Source of the DNA: an uncultured Lachnospira sp.
GTDB taxonomy: Bacteria > Bacillota > Clostridia > Lachnospirales > Lachnospiraceae
DNA: 64,000 nt
Reading direction: 5' to 3'
NCBI GenBank assembly: GCA_910585095.1
Contig: CAJUBU010000002.1
Span: 80,053 to 144,052 of the forward strand
Shown here in pieces: positions 9,454 to 17,142 of this stretch (position 1 is the stretch's first letter; the number at the start of each line of letters is the position of its first letter). Both the position numbers and the translations under genes were made by a program. The notes under the pieces are model-generated. The model saw nothing but the letters and a program-made list of their open reading frames with translations, had not been told where the DNA came from and did no database searches.

Positions 9454-10027
9454 AATCACTCAACCCCTTTCTTAATTTTTTTATTACAGTATAATATTTA
9501 TTCTTTGTTGTCGAAGGATTCATATCCATTTCTTGCGCAATATCGTTGAACGAATATCCTTTTTCTGCCCTCATTACAAATATTTGTCTTGTATTTTCAT
9601 CCTCATCGTTCAATTTTTTCATAATTTCTTCTTTTGCAGCTTTGTTAATCACATTATTCTCAATATCTTCTTCGCCAGGTTTATCATAATTTTTTAAAAC
9701 TTCTGTTAAAAGCGACTCATGATTTTGACGACTTCTTCTGTAATCAATCACTTTATTTCCTGCTATTCGTGTAAGCCATGTCTTAAAAGAAGCCTTTTTT
9801 ATATCAAAACTTTTCAATCCTTTAAGCATAGCAATAAATGTTTCTTGTGTTAAATCCATCGCTAACTCTCTATCAGAAGTCTTTATGTATATTTCTTTAT
9901 AAACGTATTTATAATACCTGTTAATCAATAATTCAGCGGCATTTTTATCATTGTTATCTACTATCAACTCTATTAAATATTGGTCCGTTTCAAGCCATTT
10001 TGAAATGATACGCTTTTTTTCACCCAT
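9446..10027 (-). CDS. ECF-type RNA polymerase sigma factor
   Basis: 193-residue sigma-70 family protein with region 2 (YKEIYIKTSDRELAMDLTQE, then FIAMLKGLKSFD and the linker FKTWLTRIAGNKVIDYRR) and region 4 (VMRAEKGYSFNDIAQEMDMN followed by the recognition helix STTKNKYYTVIKKLRKGL). An AAGGAGG site lies 6 bases before ATG 10027. It heads the five-gene minus-strand operon and is followed immediately by its likely anti-sigma factor, the standard arrangement. Autoregulation is likely, but I could not identify a convincing ECF promoter upstream. Confidence 0.94.
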   Translation of the reverse strand: MGEKKRIISKWLETDQYLIELIVDNNDKNAAELLINRYYKYVYKEIYIKTSDRELAMDLTQETFIAMLKGLKSFDIKKASFKTWLTRIAGNKVIDYRRSRQNHESLLTEVLKNYDKPGEEDIENNVINKAAKEEIMKKLNDEDENTRQIFVMRAEKGYSFNDIAQEMDMNPSTTKNKYYTVIKKLRKGLSDYE

Positions 10028-10090
10028 ATGGACCTCCTTATTAATGAAAATTTATCCAACTTTTTGTAACTATTTAAAGTCATCATTTGT

Positions 10091-10110
10091 AGATTGGTAT
10101 AATCCAATCT
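10091..10110. promoter_or_regulatory. Inverted repeat upstream of the sigma-factor gene
   Basis: AGATTGG and CCAATCT form a perfect 7-bp inverted repeat around TATAAT. It lies 64 bases upstream of the sigma start, inside the 439-base gene-free stretch 10028-10466. A diverged direct repeat containing CTATT and GTCAT flanks it (about 10072-10089 and 10124-10142). It could be an operator or a small hairpin; nothing else recognisable lies here except the terminator at 10243-10311. Confidence 0.35.
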
Positions 10111-10242
10111 TTTCTTACACCTCCTATTAAATAGTCATTTGCTAGTTATATACGAAGCATTTTATCATTTAGTTTAATATTTTTCAAAATCTTTTTTTAC
10201 ATTTTATTTAAGAGCTGTAATTTTTAACCTTTCCTATAAAAT

Positions 10243-10311
10243 AAAAAAGAGGCGCTGCCTTCTTATCCATATCATCTTAAATAAGATAATACTGTGTCTA
10301 AAGCACGCCTC
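10243..10311 (-). terminator. Intrinsic terminator after the alcohol dehydrogenase gene
   Basis: On the minus strand GAGGCG and CGCCTC form the base of a 63-base structure ending directly in six T residues. An inner perfect stem ATCTTA/TAAGAT lies in the loop. It separates the alcohol dehydrogenase from the downstream sigma operon, although it is about 155 bases beyond the dehydrogenase stop. Confidence 0.65.
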
Positions 10312-10466
10312 ATTGTTATATTAATTATTTATTTACAAAACTAAAATTTATAATTCTTCTTCACCTTTATGTAACTACTTCTTTTATAAACCACTCTATC
10401 CATCATTTATCTTCACTTTGAAGTATAAATATAGACTTCTTACTGAAAAATTCTTACTGTACAAAT

Positions 10467-11678
10467 TTAAAAATCAACTTCTGTGTCATAATAACAGCAT
10501 TTAAGGAGTTTTTCCATCTCTTCCTGACTTGGCTGTCTTGGATTTGAACCTGTACAAGCATCAAGCAGTGCATTTGCTGCAATATCTGGAAGCTTCTTAA
10601 GGAACTCTTCCTCTGAGACAAAGCCCGTTTCTGCTGGAAGTCCGCCCTCACCATAGTTTTTAATACAATGTGGAATATTCAAATCATCATTCATCTTACG
10701 AAGCATTGCAACAAGCTTATCAATCTTTTCTTCAACTGTTGTTCCTCCAAGATGGATAAAATCGGCAATCTCTGCATAACGCTTTGCTGCTGTCTCATCC
10801 TTTGCATTGAATTTGATAACTTTTGGAAGATACATTGCATTTGCTGCGCCATGAATAATATGTCCACCCTCAAATGCGGCACCTGTCTTATGTGCCATTG
10901 AATGTACGATACCAAGCAGTGCATTAGAAAATGCCATACCAGCTAAACACTGTGCATTGTGCATTGCATCTCTTGCATCCATATCACCATTATATGATTT
11001 AACAAGGTCTTTATCAATCATCTTAATTGCATGAAGCGCAAGAGGGTCTGTATAATCGCTGTTTGCCGTTGAAACATACGCCTCAACTGCATGTGTAATT
11101 GCATCCATTCCCGTATGTGCAACAAGCTTTACTGGCATTGTATGTGCAAGCTCTGGGTCTACAATAGCAACGTCTGGTGTAATTTCAAAATCAGCAATTG
11201 GATATTTGATACCTTTTTGATAATCTGTAATAATTGAAAATGCTGTCACCTCTGTTGCTGTGCCAGATGTTGATGAAATTGCACAGAATTTTGCCTTTGT
11301 TCTAAGCTTTGGCAATCCAAATACTTTACACATATCCTCAAAGGTAGTCTCTGGATACTCATATTTAATCCACATTGCTTTAGCTGCATCGATTGGAGAA
11401 CCGCCACCCATTGCAATAATCCAATCTGGCTGAAATTCCTGCATCTTTGCTGCACCCTTCATAACCGTCTCAACAGAAGGGTCTGGCTCAATTCCCTCAA
11501 TCAGGTCTACTTCCATTCCAGCCTCTTTTAAATAATCCTCTGCTTTTTGTAAAAAGCCATTGCTCTTCATAGAACCCCCACCTATGCAGATAATAGCTTT
11601 CTTGCCTTGCAGTGTCTTTAATGCCTCTAATGCTCCTTTTCCATGATATAAATCTCTTGGTAAAGTAAAACGTGTCAT
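10467..11678 (-). CDS. Iron-containing alcohol dehydrogenase
   Basis: Cytoplasmic group III NAD(P)-dependent alcohol dehydrogenase, reducing aldehydes to alcohols to reoxidise NADH in fermentation. The 403-residue protein shows GGGSMKSNG and GGGSPIDAAKA nucleotide-binding motifs and the iron-ligand pattern GMDAITHAVEAYVS, GIVHSMAHKTGA and GGHIIHGAANA. ATG 11678 follows GGAGG by 12 bases; an upstream extension to 11765 runs through the promoter and is not used. A sigma-A promoter and a Rex-like operator lie immediately upstream. Butanol or ethanol dehydrogenase activity is likely; the physiological substrate cannot be read from sequence. Confidence 0.93.
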   Translation of the reverse strand: MTRFTLPRDLYHGKGALEALKTLQGKKAIICIGGGSMKSNGFLQKAEDYLKEAGMEVDLIEGIEPDPSVETVMKGAAKMQEFQPDWIIAMGGGSPIDAAKAMWIKYEYPETTFEDMCKVFGLPKLRTKAKFCAISSTSGTATEVTAFSIITDYQKGIKYPIADFEITPDVAIVDPELAHTMPVKLVAHTGMDAITHAVEAYVSTANSDYTDPLALHAIKMIDKDLVKSYNGDMDARDAMHNAQCLAGMAFSNALLGIVHSMAHKTGAAFEGGHIIHGAANAMYLPKVIKFNAKDETAAKRYAEIADFIHLGGTTVEEKIDKLVAMLRKMNDDLNIPHCIKNYGEGGLPAETGFVSEEEFLKKLPDIAANALLDACTGSNPRQPSQEEMEKLLKCCYYDTEVDF

Positions 11679-11713
11679 AATTAAAATATACCTCCTATAC
11701 ATTATTTTATAGA

Positions 11714-11731
11714 TTGTTAAAATTCCAACAA
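11714..11731. promoter_or_regulatory. Probable Rex operator
   Basis: TTGTTAAAATTCCAACAA matches the clostridial Rex pattern TTGTTAA-N4-TTAACAA at 12 of its 14 defined positions and sits inside a longer 8-bp inverted repeat (AGATTGTT/AACAATCT, 11711-11734). It overlaps the expected transcription start of the dehydrogenase, a position suited to repression at low NADH/NAD ratio. Confidence 0.6.
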
Positions 11732-11741
11732 TCTTACATAA

Positions 11742-11770
11742 ATTATAACAAGAATTTTGAAGCATGACAA
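11742..11770 (-). promoter_or_regulatory. Sigma-A promoter of the alcohol dehydrogenase
   Basis: On the minus strand TTGTCA (11765-11770) and TATAAT (11742-11747) are 17 bases apart, predicting a start near 11735 and an untranslated leader of about 57 bases. Confidence 0.7.
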
Positions 11771-11786
11771 CACATAATTTAATTTT

Positions 11787-13163
11787 CTAATCATAATTAT
11801 TAGCGTCCAATTTATCCTCTGGCAATTTCTTTAAAAAGTGAATAATAACAGGCGCTGCCACAAAAAAGGATAAGATATCCGATATTGGCTGTGAAAGCTG
11901 AATACCCAATGCGCCTAAAGTAGCACTCAGTATATATATCAAAGGAATGAAAAATATTCCACTTCTAAGCATAGAAAGAATCGTAGCCATTCCCTTTTTT
12001 CCTGTACTTTGCAATGTCATATTGGACAACACAATCAACGGCTGCAAAAATAAAGCATAACATTGATACTGTAATGCTGGTGTTCCAAATGCAATAACAT
12101 CAACATCATCACGAAATACAGATATGGCTTGAGGCGAACATATCAACCCAATAACTGCAAATGCACCTAACATAACCTCGCTGACAATCAGTGTAAATCG
12201 AAATGCCTTTTTTACTCTGGAATATTTCCCCGCACCATAATTAAAGCCGCACACTGGCTGAAAACCTTGACCGATTCCCAAACCAACCGCAAAGATAAAC
12301 ATACTGATTCTTGATACAATACTCATTGCTGAAACAGCGGCATCGCCGTATATTTTTGCCTGCCTGTTTAACGCCATTGTAGCAATACTTTGAAGTCCCT
12401 GCCTTACAAGACTTGGAAATCCTGTTGCTATAATCTCTGCCACATCGCCAAATTTTCTTGTTATTTTAAAGATAGATAATTTACTCTGGGACCTTCCTGA
12501 CAAAAACATAAACAATAAAATACTAAAGCTGACAAGCTGTGATAATGCCGTAGACAATCCTGCTCCTGCAATCCCCATATCAAACACAAACATAAACAAT
12601 GGGTCACCTGCTATATTAAGAAGCGCTCCAGCCATCAAACCAATCATTGCAAGGGAAGCTTTTCCCTCAAATCTTAATATATTATTCATAACAAACGTAC
12701 TTGTCATAAACGGAGCGGCAAGCAAAATATATCTTATGTACTGCTTTGCATACGGCAAAATAGTATCTGTACTGCCCATTAAATAGATTAACCTATCATT
12801 AAAAATAAAACCCAATATACAAATAATAATACCTGTGACAATTGCCATAAAAAAACTAGTGGAAGCTATCCTTGTCGATGTCTCATTATCTTTTTGTCCA
12901 AGTCGTCTTGAAATAATACTGCCCGCTCCCTGTCCATACATAAAGCCAAAAGCCTGCAATATCGCCATAAAACCAAAAACAATGCCAACTGCTCCGCTAG
13001 CGCTTGTTCCTAATTTTCCCACAAACATTGTATCAACCATGTTGTAAATATTGGTTACTAACATGCTGATTGTCGTTGGTACTCCTAATTTCACGACTAA
13101 TGGAGCCACCGGAGATTTTGTCATCTTATCATATTGATTTTCATATTTTACAGCTTTTTTCAT
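11787..13163 (-). CDS. MATE-family efflux transporter
   Basis: 458-residue polytopic membrane protein of the multidrug and toxic compound extrusion family, exporting substrates by cation antiport. The N-terminus has the MATE signature PTTISMLVTNIYNMVDTMFV, with GTSASGAVG shortly after, and the second half repeats the fold (FPSLVRQGLQSIATMALN, VGLGIGQGFQPVCGFNYGAG). About twelve hydrophobic segments are visible. AGGAG precedes ATG 13163. It is transcribed alone from the promoter at 13271-13299. The substrate is unknown. Confidence 0.93.
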   Translation of the reverse strand: MKKAVKYENQYDKMTKSPVAPLVVKLGVPTTISMLVTNIYNMVDTMFVGKLGTSASGAVGIVFGFMAILQAFGFMYGQGAGSIISRRLGQKDNETSTRIASTSFFMAIVTGIIICILGFIFNDRLIYLMGSTDTILPYAKQYIRYILLAAPFMTSTFVMNNILRFEGKASLAMIGLMAGALLNIAGDPLFMFVFDMGIAGAGLSTALSQLVSFSILLFMFLSGRSQSKLSIFKITRKFGDVAEIIATGFPSLVRQGLQSIATMALNRQAKIYGDAAVSAMSIVSRISMFIFAVGLGIGQGFQPVCGFNYGAGKYSRVKKAFRFTLIVSEVMLGAFAVIGLICSPQAISVFRDDVDVIAFGTPALQYQCYALFLQPLIVLSNMTLQSTGKKGMATILSMLRSGIFFIPLIYILSATLGALGIQLSQPISDILSFFVAAPVIIHFLKKLPEDKLDANNYD

Positions 13164-13270
13164 TTTTTTCTCCTATTCTGTTATTATTTAATACTGCAAA
13201 ATAACTCTATTCATCTATTCCACATATAATCTTTGCTATTTCCAAATCACCTCTATCTTGCTATATCTCA

Positions 13271-13299
13271 ATTATATAAGAATTTTCCTTTGTTTACAA
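13271..13299 (-). promoter_or_regulatory. Sigma-A promoter of the MATE gene
   Basis: Minus-strand TTGTAA (13294-13299) and TATAAT (13271-13276) are separated by exactly 17 bases, about 110 bases upstream of the MATE start. This lies in the 538-base gap between the MATE gene and glcT. Confidence 0.6.
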
Positions 13300-13335
13300 T
13301 AAAATTCAGATAAGATTTTTATATTGAAAATTTAC

Positions 13336-13390
13336 TAGCCAAGCCAATATTCGCAATTCATTTGGCTGCTCGCCTAGAACTTCATTGCTA
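13336..13390 (+). repeat. Dispersed intergenic repeat, copy B
   Basis: Contains CAATATTCGCAATTCA, then GGCTGCTCGCC and CTTCATTGCT, aligning with copy A at 3797-3850 over its whole length. It sits between the divergent MATE and glcT promoters. Confidence 0.55.
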
Positions 13391-13507
13391 TTTTCTTGAT
13401 AAAATCAAATTTTATCTTAATTCAACAAAAAATTGTAAATAGTTACCATAAAATATGGTTAAATTTTATTAAAAAAGCTGAACTTAACAAATATTGTATG
13501 TAATATA

Positions 13508-13670
13508 TTGACAAATAATTTTGCATATATTAAATTAATTACAACAAATTGATATACTTAATGTATTTTATATGACATGTGATATTGGAGTGTTACCTTT
13601 CCTTGTTGACTTGGGCATGACCAACTTTTGTACGAATGTTTTTTGCAATTGTATTAAAGTTGGTTTTTTT
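13508..13670 (+). promoter_or_regulatory. glcT leader: promoter, antiterminator (RAT) site and overlapping terminator
   Basis: TTGACA (13508-13513) with TAAATT 17 bases on is a plausible promoter. Downstream, GGAGTGTTACC (13587-13597) and GGGCATGACC (13613-13622) match the two conserved halves of a ribonucleic antiterminator (GGATTGTTAC and AGGCAAAACC). The last bases overlap the 5' arm of an intrinsic terminator: CCAACTTT (13621-13628) pairs with AAAGTTGG (13656-13663), followed by seven T residues. This is the standard BglG/GlcT switch, in which protein bound to the RAT blocks terminator formation. It precedes glcT itself, so the regulator and probably the whole PTS operon would be controlled together. 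Confidence 0.7.
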
Positions 13671-13701
13671 ATTTTTATTGGCAAAAAAGGCGGACGAAAT
13701 T

Positions 13702-14538
13702 ATGAAAATCATTAAAGTGATAAATAACAATACCGTATGTGTTCTGGATGAAAAAGGCAAAGAACAAATTATGTCTGGCAAAGGCATTGGCTTTGGCAAA
13801 AAATATGGTGATGAAGTCGATTCAAAACACATTGAAAAAATTTACATGGTTACGGATTCAACACTCCGAAAAAAATTAATTGAATGTTTATCTGAGATTC
13901 CTTATGAATATATAAAACTTACAGATGACTTAGTACGATATATTTCTTCTCAAATACAGGGTTCATTAAACAACTCGCTTATTGTAACATTATCAGATCA
14001 TATTGCATTTGCAATTGAACGAAAAAAACAGGGAATGGAATTTTCAAATCCTTTGATGGATTCCATACATGATTGTTTTCCTGATGAACTTGCACTTGGA
14101 AAGTATTGCCTTAATGAAATCAAAGAAAAACTTGGTATTGAACTTCATGCAGATGAGGCTGGTTTTATAGCAATGCACATTATCAATGCCCGTATGGGAA
14201 CAACTATGGGGCAGGTTCCTGATATAACAAAAATGATAAATGGGTGTGCTGAAATTGCAGACCGATTTTACTCTGGTAAAATTGACAAGACAAAAGTGGC
14301 ATATGACCGATTTCTTGTCCATTTAAAATTTCTTGCCAAACGGCTTTTTAGCTCGCAGGAACTTCCAAACGTTTTAAGTAAAGATGAAGAGATATTATCC
14401 CTTATAAAACTAAAATTTAAAAAGCATTACAAATGTGCAAAATGTATACAAGACTATATTTTGAAAAATTATGCAAAAACTATATGCGAAGATGAAATGC
14501 TCACTCTTGCTATTCATCTAAAAAAAATTAGTGAATAA
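13702..14538 (+). CDS. glcT: BglG/GlcT-family transcriptional antiterminator
   Basis: 278-residue RNA-binding antiterminator. The CAT RNA-binding domain (MKIIKVINNNTVCVLDEKGK, about residues 1-55) is followed by two PTS regulation domains. Likely phosphorylatable histidines are SDHIAFAIE and AMHIINAR in PRD1, and FLVHLKFLAKR and LAIHLKKIS in PRD2. I chose ATG 13702, preceded by GGCGGA, over the longer frame from 13636, which begins inside the terminator. It lies 155 bases upstream of ptsG. PTS-dependent phosphorylation would switch RAT binding. The assignment to glucose rests on the adjacent ptsG. Confidence 0.9.
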   Translation: MKIIKVINNNTVCVLDEKGKEQIMSGKGIGFGKKYGDEVDSKHIEKIYMVTDSTLRKKLIECLSEIPYEYIKLTDDLVRYISSQIQGSLNNSLIVTLSDHIAFAIERKKQGMEFSNPLMDSIHDCFPDELALGKYCLNEIKEKLGIELHADEAGFIAMHIINARMGTTMGQVPDITKMINGCAEIADRFYSGKIDKTKVAYDRFLVHLKFLAKRLFSSQELPNVLSKDEEILSLIKLKFKKHYKCAKCIQDYILKNYAKTICEDEMLTLAIHLKKISE

Positions 14539-14557
14539 GTTTCTTATAAGTTTATCC

Positions 14558-14620
14558 ATCATTGCAAGTGGCGCCTATGCAATGATAATTTGCGGTATTT
14601 GCCAATATGCTTAAATGAAA
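14558..14620 (+). repeat. Inverted repeats between glcT and ptsG
   Basis: ATCATTGCA (14558-14566) and TGCAATGAT (14578-14586) form a perfect 9-bp hairpin without a T tract. A second, imperfect inverted repeat (TGCGGTATTTGCCAATATGC) follows; read on the minus strand it recalls the dispersed repeat family. No second RAT/terminator is seen here. Confidence 0.4.
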
Positions 14621-14693
14621 ACCATTTATTTTAAACAAAACATTTGGCTTATTGCCTGCAACAATAAATTAATATGAATAAGGAGGACTACTT

Positions 14694-16850
14694 ATGAAAG
14701 ATAAGATTTTTGGTGTATTGCAGCGTGTTGGTCGTTCTTTTATGCTTCCTATTGCGTTGCTGCCTGTGGCAGGACTTCTTCTTGGTATAGGCAGCTCATT
14801 CACCAATCCAACGACAATTGAGACCTATAATCTCAGCGGCATTATTTATGAAGGTGGTATTCTCTACACCATTTTGGATATTATGAGCAAAACGGGAAGC
14901 GCTGTTTTCGACAATCTCGCCCTGCTCTTTGCTATGGGTGTTGCCATTGGAATGGCAAAAAAGGAAAAAGAAGTTGCTGCACTTTCAGGTGCAATCGCAT
15001 TTTTAGTTATGAATACAGCTATCAGCGTTTTAATTTCCGCCAAAGGCGGCGTAGAGGCGATGGCAGAAAACTCAACCACTTCTGTATTAGGTATCACAAC
15101 CCTGCAAATGGGTGTATTTGGAGGTATTATTGTCGGTCTAGGCGTTGCCGCCCTACATAATAAATTCTATAAAATTGAACTGCCTCAGGTACTCTCCTTT
15201 TTTGGCGGAACAAGATTTGTGCCAATTGTAGCAACAGTTGTCTATCTTATTGTCGGCATTATCATGTTTTACTTGTGGCCAGTTGTACAGTATGGAATTT
15301 CTCAACTTGGCGTACTTGTATTAAATTCTGGTTATGCAGGAACATGGGTTTATGGAATATTGGAACGCGCTCTTATTCCTTTTGGACTTCACCATGTTTT
15401 CTATATGCCATTCTGGCAGACCGAACTTGGTGGTTCTATGATAATTGACGGAAGTGTTGTAACAGGCGCACAAAATATTTTCTTTGCAGAACTTGCTTCA
15501 AAATCAACAGAGGTCTTCTCTGTATCTGCAACAAGATTTATGTCTGGCAAATTCCCATTTATGATTTTTGGTTTGCCTGCTGCTGCTTTTGCCATGTATA
15601 GAACATCTCGTCCTGAAAAGAAAAAAGTGGTTGGCGGTCTGTTGCTTTCAGCAGCGCTGACTTCAATGCTTACAGGAATTACAGAACCGCTTGAATTTAC
15701 ATTTATCTTTGTTGCACCTCTTATGTATGGTGTACACTGTGTACTTGCAGGACTTTCTTATATGCTTATGCACATTTTAAATGTAGGCGTCGGTATGACG
15801 TTCTCTGGCGGCGCTATTGACCTTACGCTGTTTGGTATTCTTCAGGGCAATGAAAAAACACATTGGATTTGGATTATTGTTGTAGGCTTAATTTACGCTG
15901 TTGTATATTATTTTGTTTTCTACTTTATGATTACAAAATTAAATTTAAAAACACCAGGTCGTGAACCAGATGACGTTGAACCAAAACTTTACAGACGAAG
16001 TGATGTAAATGAAGCAAAAGCAGCAAAAGCTTCTGGCACAAACACAGATACCATCAGCGCACTTATCTTAAAAGGTCTTGGCGGAAAAGATAATCTTTCC
16101 GATGTTGACTGTTGTGCGACACGTCTTAGAATAACCGTTATTGACGTTTCAAAAGTAAGCGATAGCCTGCTTAAACAAAGCGGCGCTTCAGGCGTTATAC
16201 ACAAAGGAAATGGCGTGCAGGTAATATATGGACCAAGAGTTTCTGTTGTCAAGTCAAATCTTGAGGTCTTTATGGATTCTCCTTTGTCCGACAATCTTGA
16301 CAGCATTTTAGATATTCCATCCGAAGAACCGGCTAACCAAAAAGCGGAAGCAAAGGATAGTTCAAATAATCAACCTGAACCATCATCTTCTGGAAACGAT
16401 ACCATTACACTGTTTGCTCATATGAACGGAACAGTTGTTCCTCTTGAAAACGTAGAAGATGATGTCTTTTCACAAAAAATACTTGGCGATGGAATCGCTG
16501 TCGAACCTCAGGAAGGAAAACTGTTTGCTCCATGTGACGGCAAAATTGATTCTGTATTTGACACAAAACATGCAATTAATATTGTTTCTAGCAATAACAC
16601 TGAAATATTGCTTCACATAGGAATTGATACTGTTAAATTAGAAGGCAAACATTTTGAGACGCATGTTTCTGACGGTCAAGATATTAAAAAAGGTGATTTG
16701 CTTATATCTTTTGATATGGAAGCCATCAAAGCAGAAGGCTTTAAACTGACAACACCATTAATTATATGCAACACAGACGATTATTCAAATATCACTCCTG
16801 CTGCACAAGGTGCTATTTTGGCAGGCGATGAAATAATAAAAATAAATTGA
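14694..16850 (+). CDS. ptsG: PTS glucose-type enzyme IICBA
   Basis: 718-residue membrane permease and phosphotransferase that imports and phosphorylates a hexose, probably glucose. The IIC domain (about residues 1-415, roughly ten membrane segments, GITEPLEFTFIF substrate motif) is followed by the IIB domain with phosphorylated Cys in DVDCCATRLRITV (about residue 465). A Gln/Ser/Pro-rich linker then leads to the IIA domain with the active His in ILLHIGIDTVKLEG (about residue 645). AAGGAGG precedes ATG 14694. Members of this family also take N-acetylglucosamine or maltose; glcT upstream and HPr/EI downstream favour glucose. Confidence 0.93.
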   Translation: MKDKIFGVLQRVGRSFMLPIALLPVAGLLLGIGSSFTNPTTIETYNLSGIIYEGGILYTILDIMSKTGSAVFDNLALLFAMGVAIGMAKKEKEVAALSGAIAFLVMNTAISVLISAKGGVEAMAENSTTSVLGITTLQMGVFGGIIVGLGVAALHNKFYKIELPQVLSFFGGTRFVPIVATVVYLIVGIIMFYLWPVVQYGISQLGVLVLNSGYAGTWVYGILERALIPFGLHHVFYMPFWQTELGGSMIIDGSVVTGAQNIFFAELASKSTEVFSVSATRFMSGKFPFMIFGLPAAAFAMYRTSRPEKKKVVGGLLLSAALTSMLTGITEPLEFTFIFVAPLMYGVHCVLAGLSYMLMHILNVGVGMTFSGGAIDLTLFGILQGNEKTHWIWIIVVGLIYAVVYYFVFYFMITKLNLKTPGREPDDVEPKLYRRSDVNEAKAAKASGTNTDTISALILKGLGGKDNLSDVDCCATRLRITVIDVSKVSDSLLKQSGASGVIHKGNGVQVIYGPRVSVVKSNLEVFMDSPLSDNLDSILDIPSEEPANQKAEAKDSSNNQPEPSSSGNDTITLFAHMNGTVVPLENVEDDVFSQKILGDGIAVEPQEGKLFAPCDGKIDSVFDTKHAINIVSSNNTEILLHIGIDTVKLEGKHFETHVSDGQDIKKGDLLISFDMEAIKAEGFKLTTPLIICNTDDYSNITPAAQGAILAGDEIIKIN

Positions 16851-16869
16851 GAAGAATAGGAGGATTCAT

Positions 16870-17127
16870 ATGAAAACATTTAATTACACTATCAAGGACG
16901 AAGTAGGTATTCATGCAAGACCAGCAGGCTTGCTTGCAAAAAAAGCAAAGGAATTTGAAAGTACCATTACCATTCAAAAGGGCGAAAAATCGGTTAATGC
17001 CACCAAATTGATGATGCTTATGGGACTTGGTGTAAAATGCGGTGAAACTGTAACTATTACTGTTGAAGGTGCTGATGAAGAAAAAGCCGCTGTTGAAATG
17101 GAAGCATTTTTTAACGAAAATCTCTAA
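16870..17127 (+). CDS. ptsH: Phosphocarrier protein HPr, without Ser46
   Basis: 85-residue cytoplasmic phosphocarrier that passes phosphate from EI to EIIA. The active site GIHARPAGL has His15 and Arg17 in place. The region around residue 46 reads KSVNATKLMMLMGLGV. Aligned with B. subtilis HPr (VNLKSIMGVMSLG), the regulatory Ser46 is Lys46, with Thr at 45. PTS transfer should work, but seryl phosphorylation by HprK at the classical position is not possible. AGGAGG lies upstream. It is 19 bases after ptsG and 15 bases before ptsI. Confidence 0.93.
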   Translation: MKTFNYTIKDEVGIHARPAGLLAKKAKEFESTITIQKGEKSVNATKLMMLMGLGVKCGETVTITVEGADEEKAAVEMEAFFNENL

Positions 17128-17142
17128 TAGGAGGTGTATGCT

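Noticed and set aside
13593..13832. 79-codon minus-strand frame opposite glcT
   Set aside because: It is antisense to glcT and its leader, without a ribosome binding site; the glcT protein motifs decide the strand.
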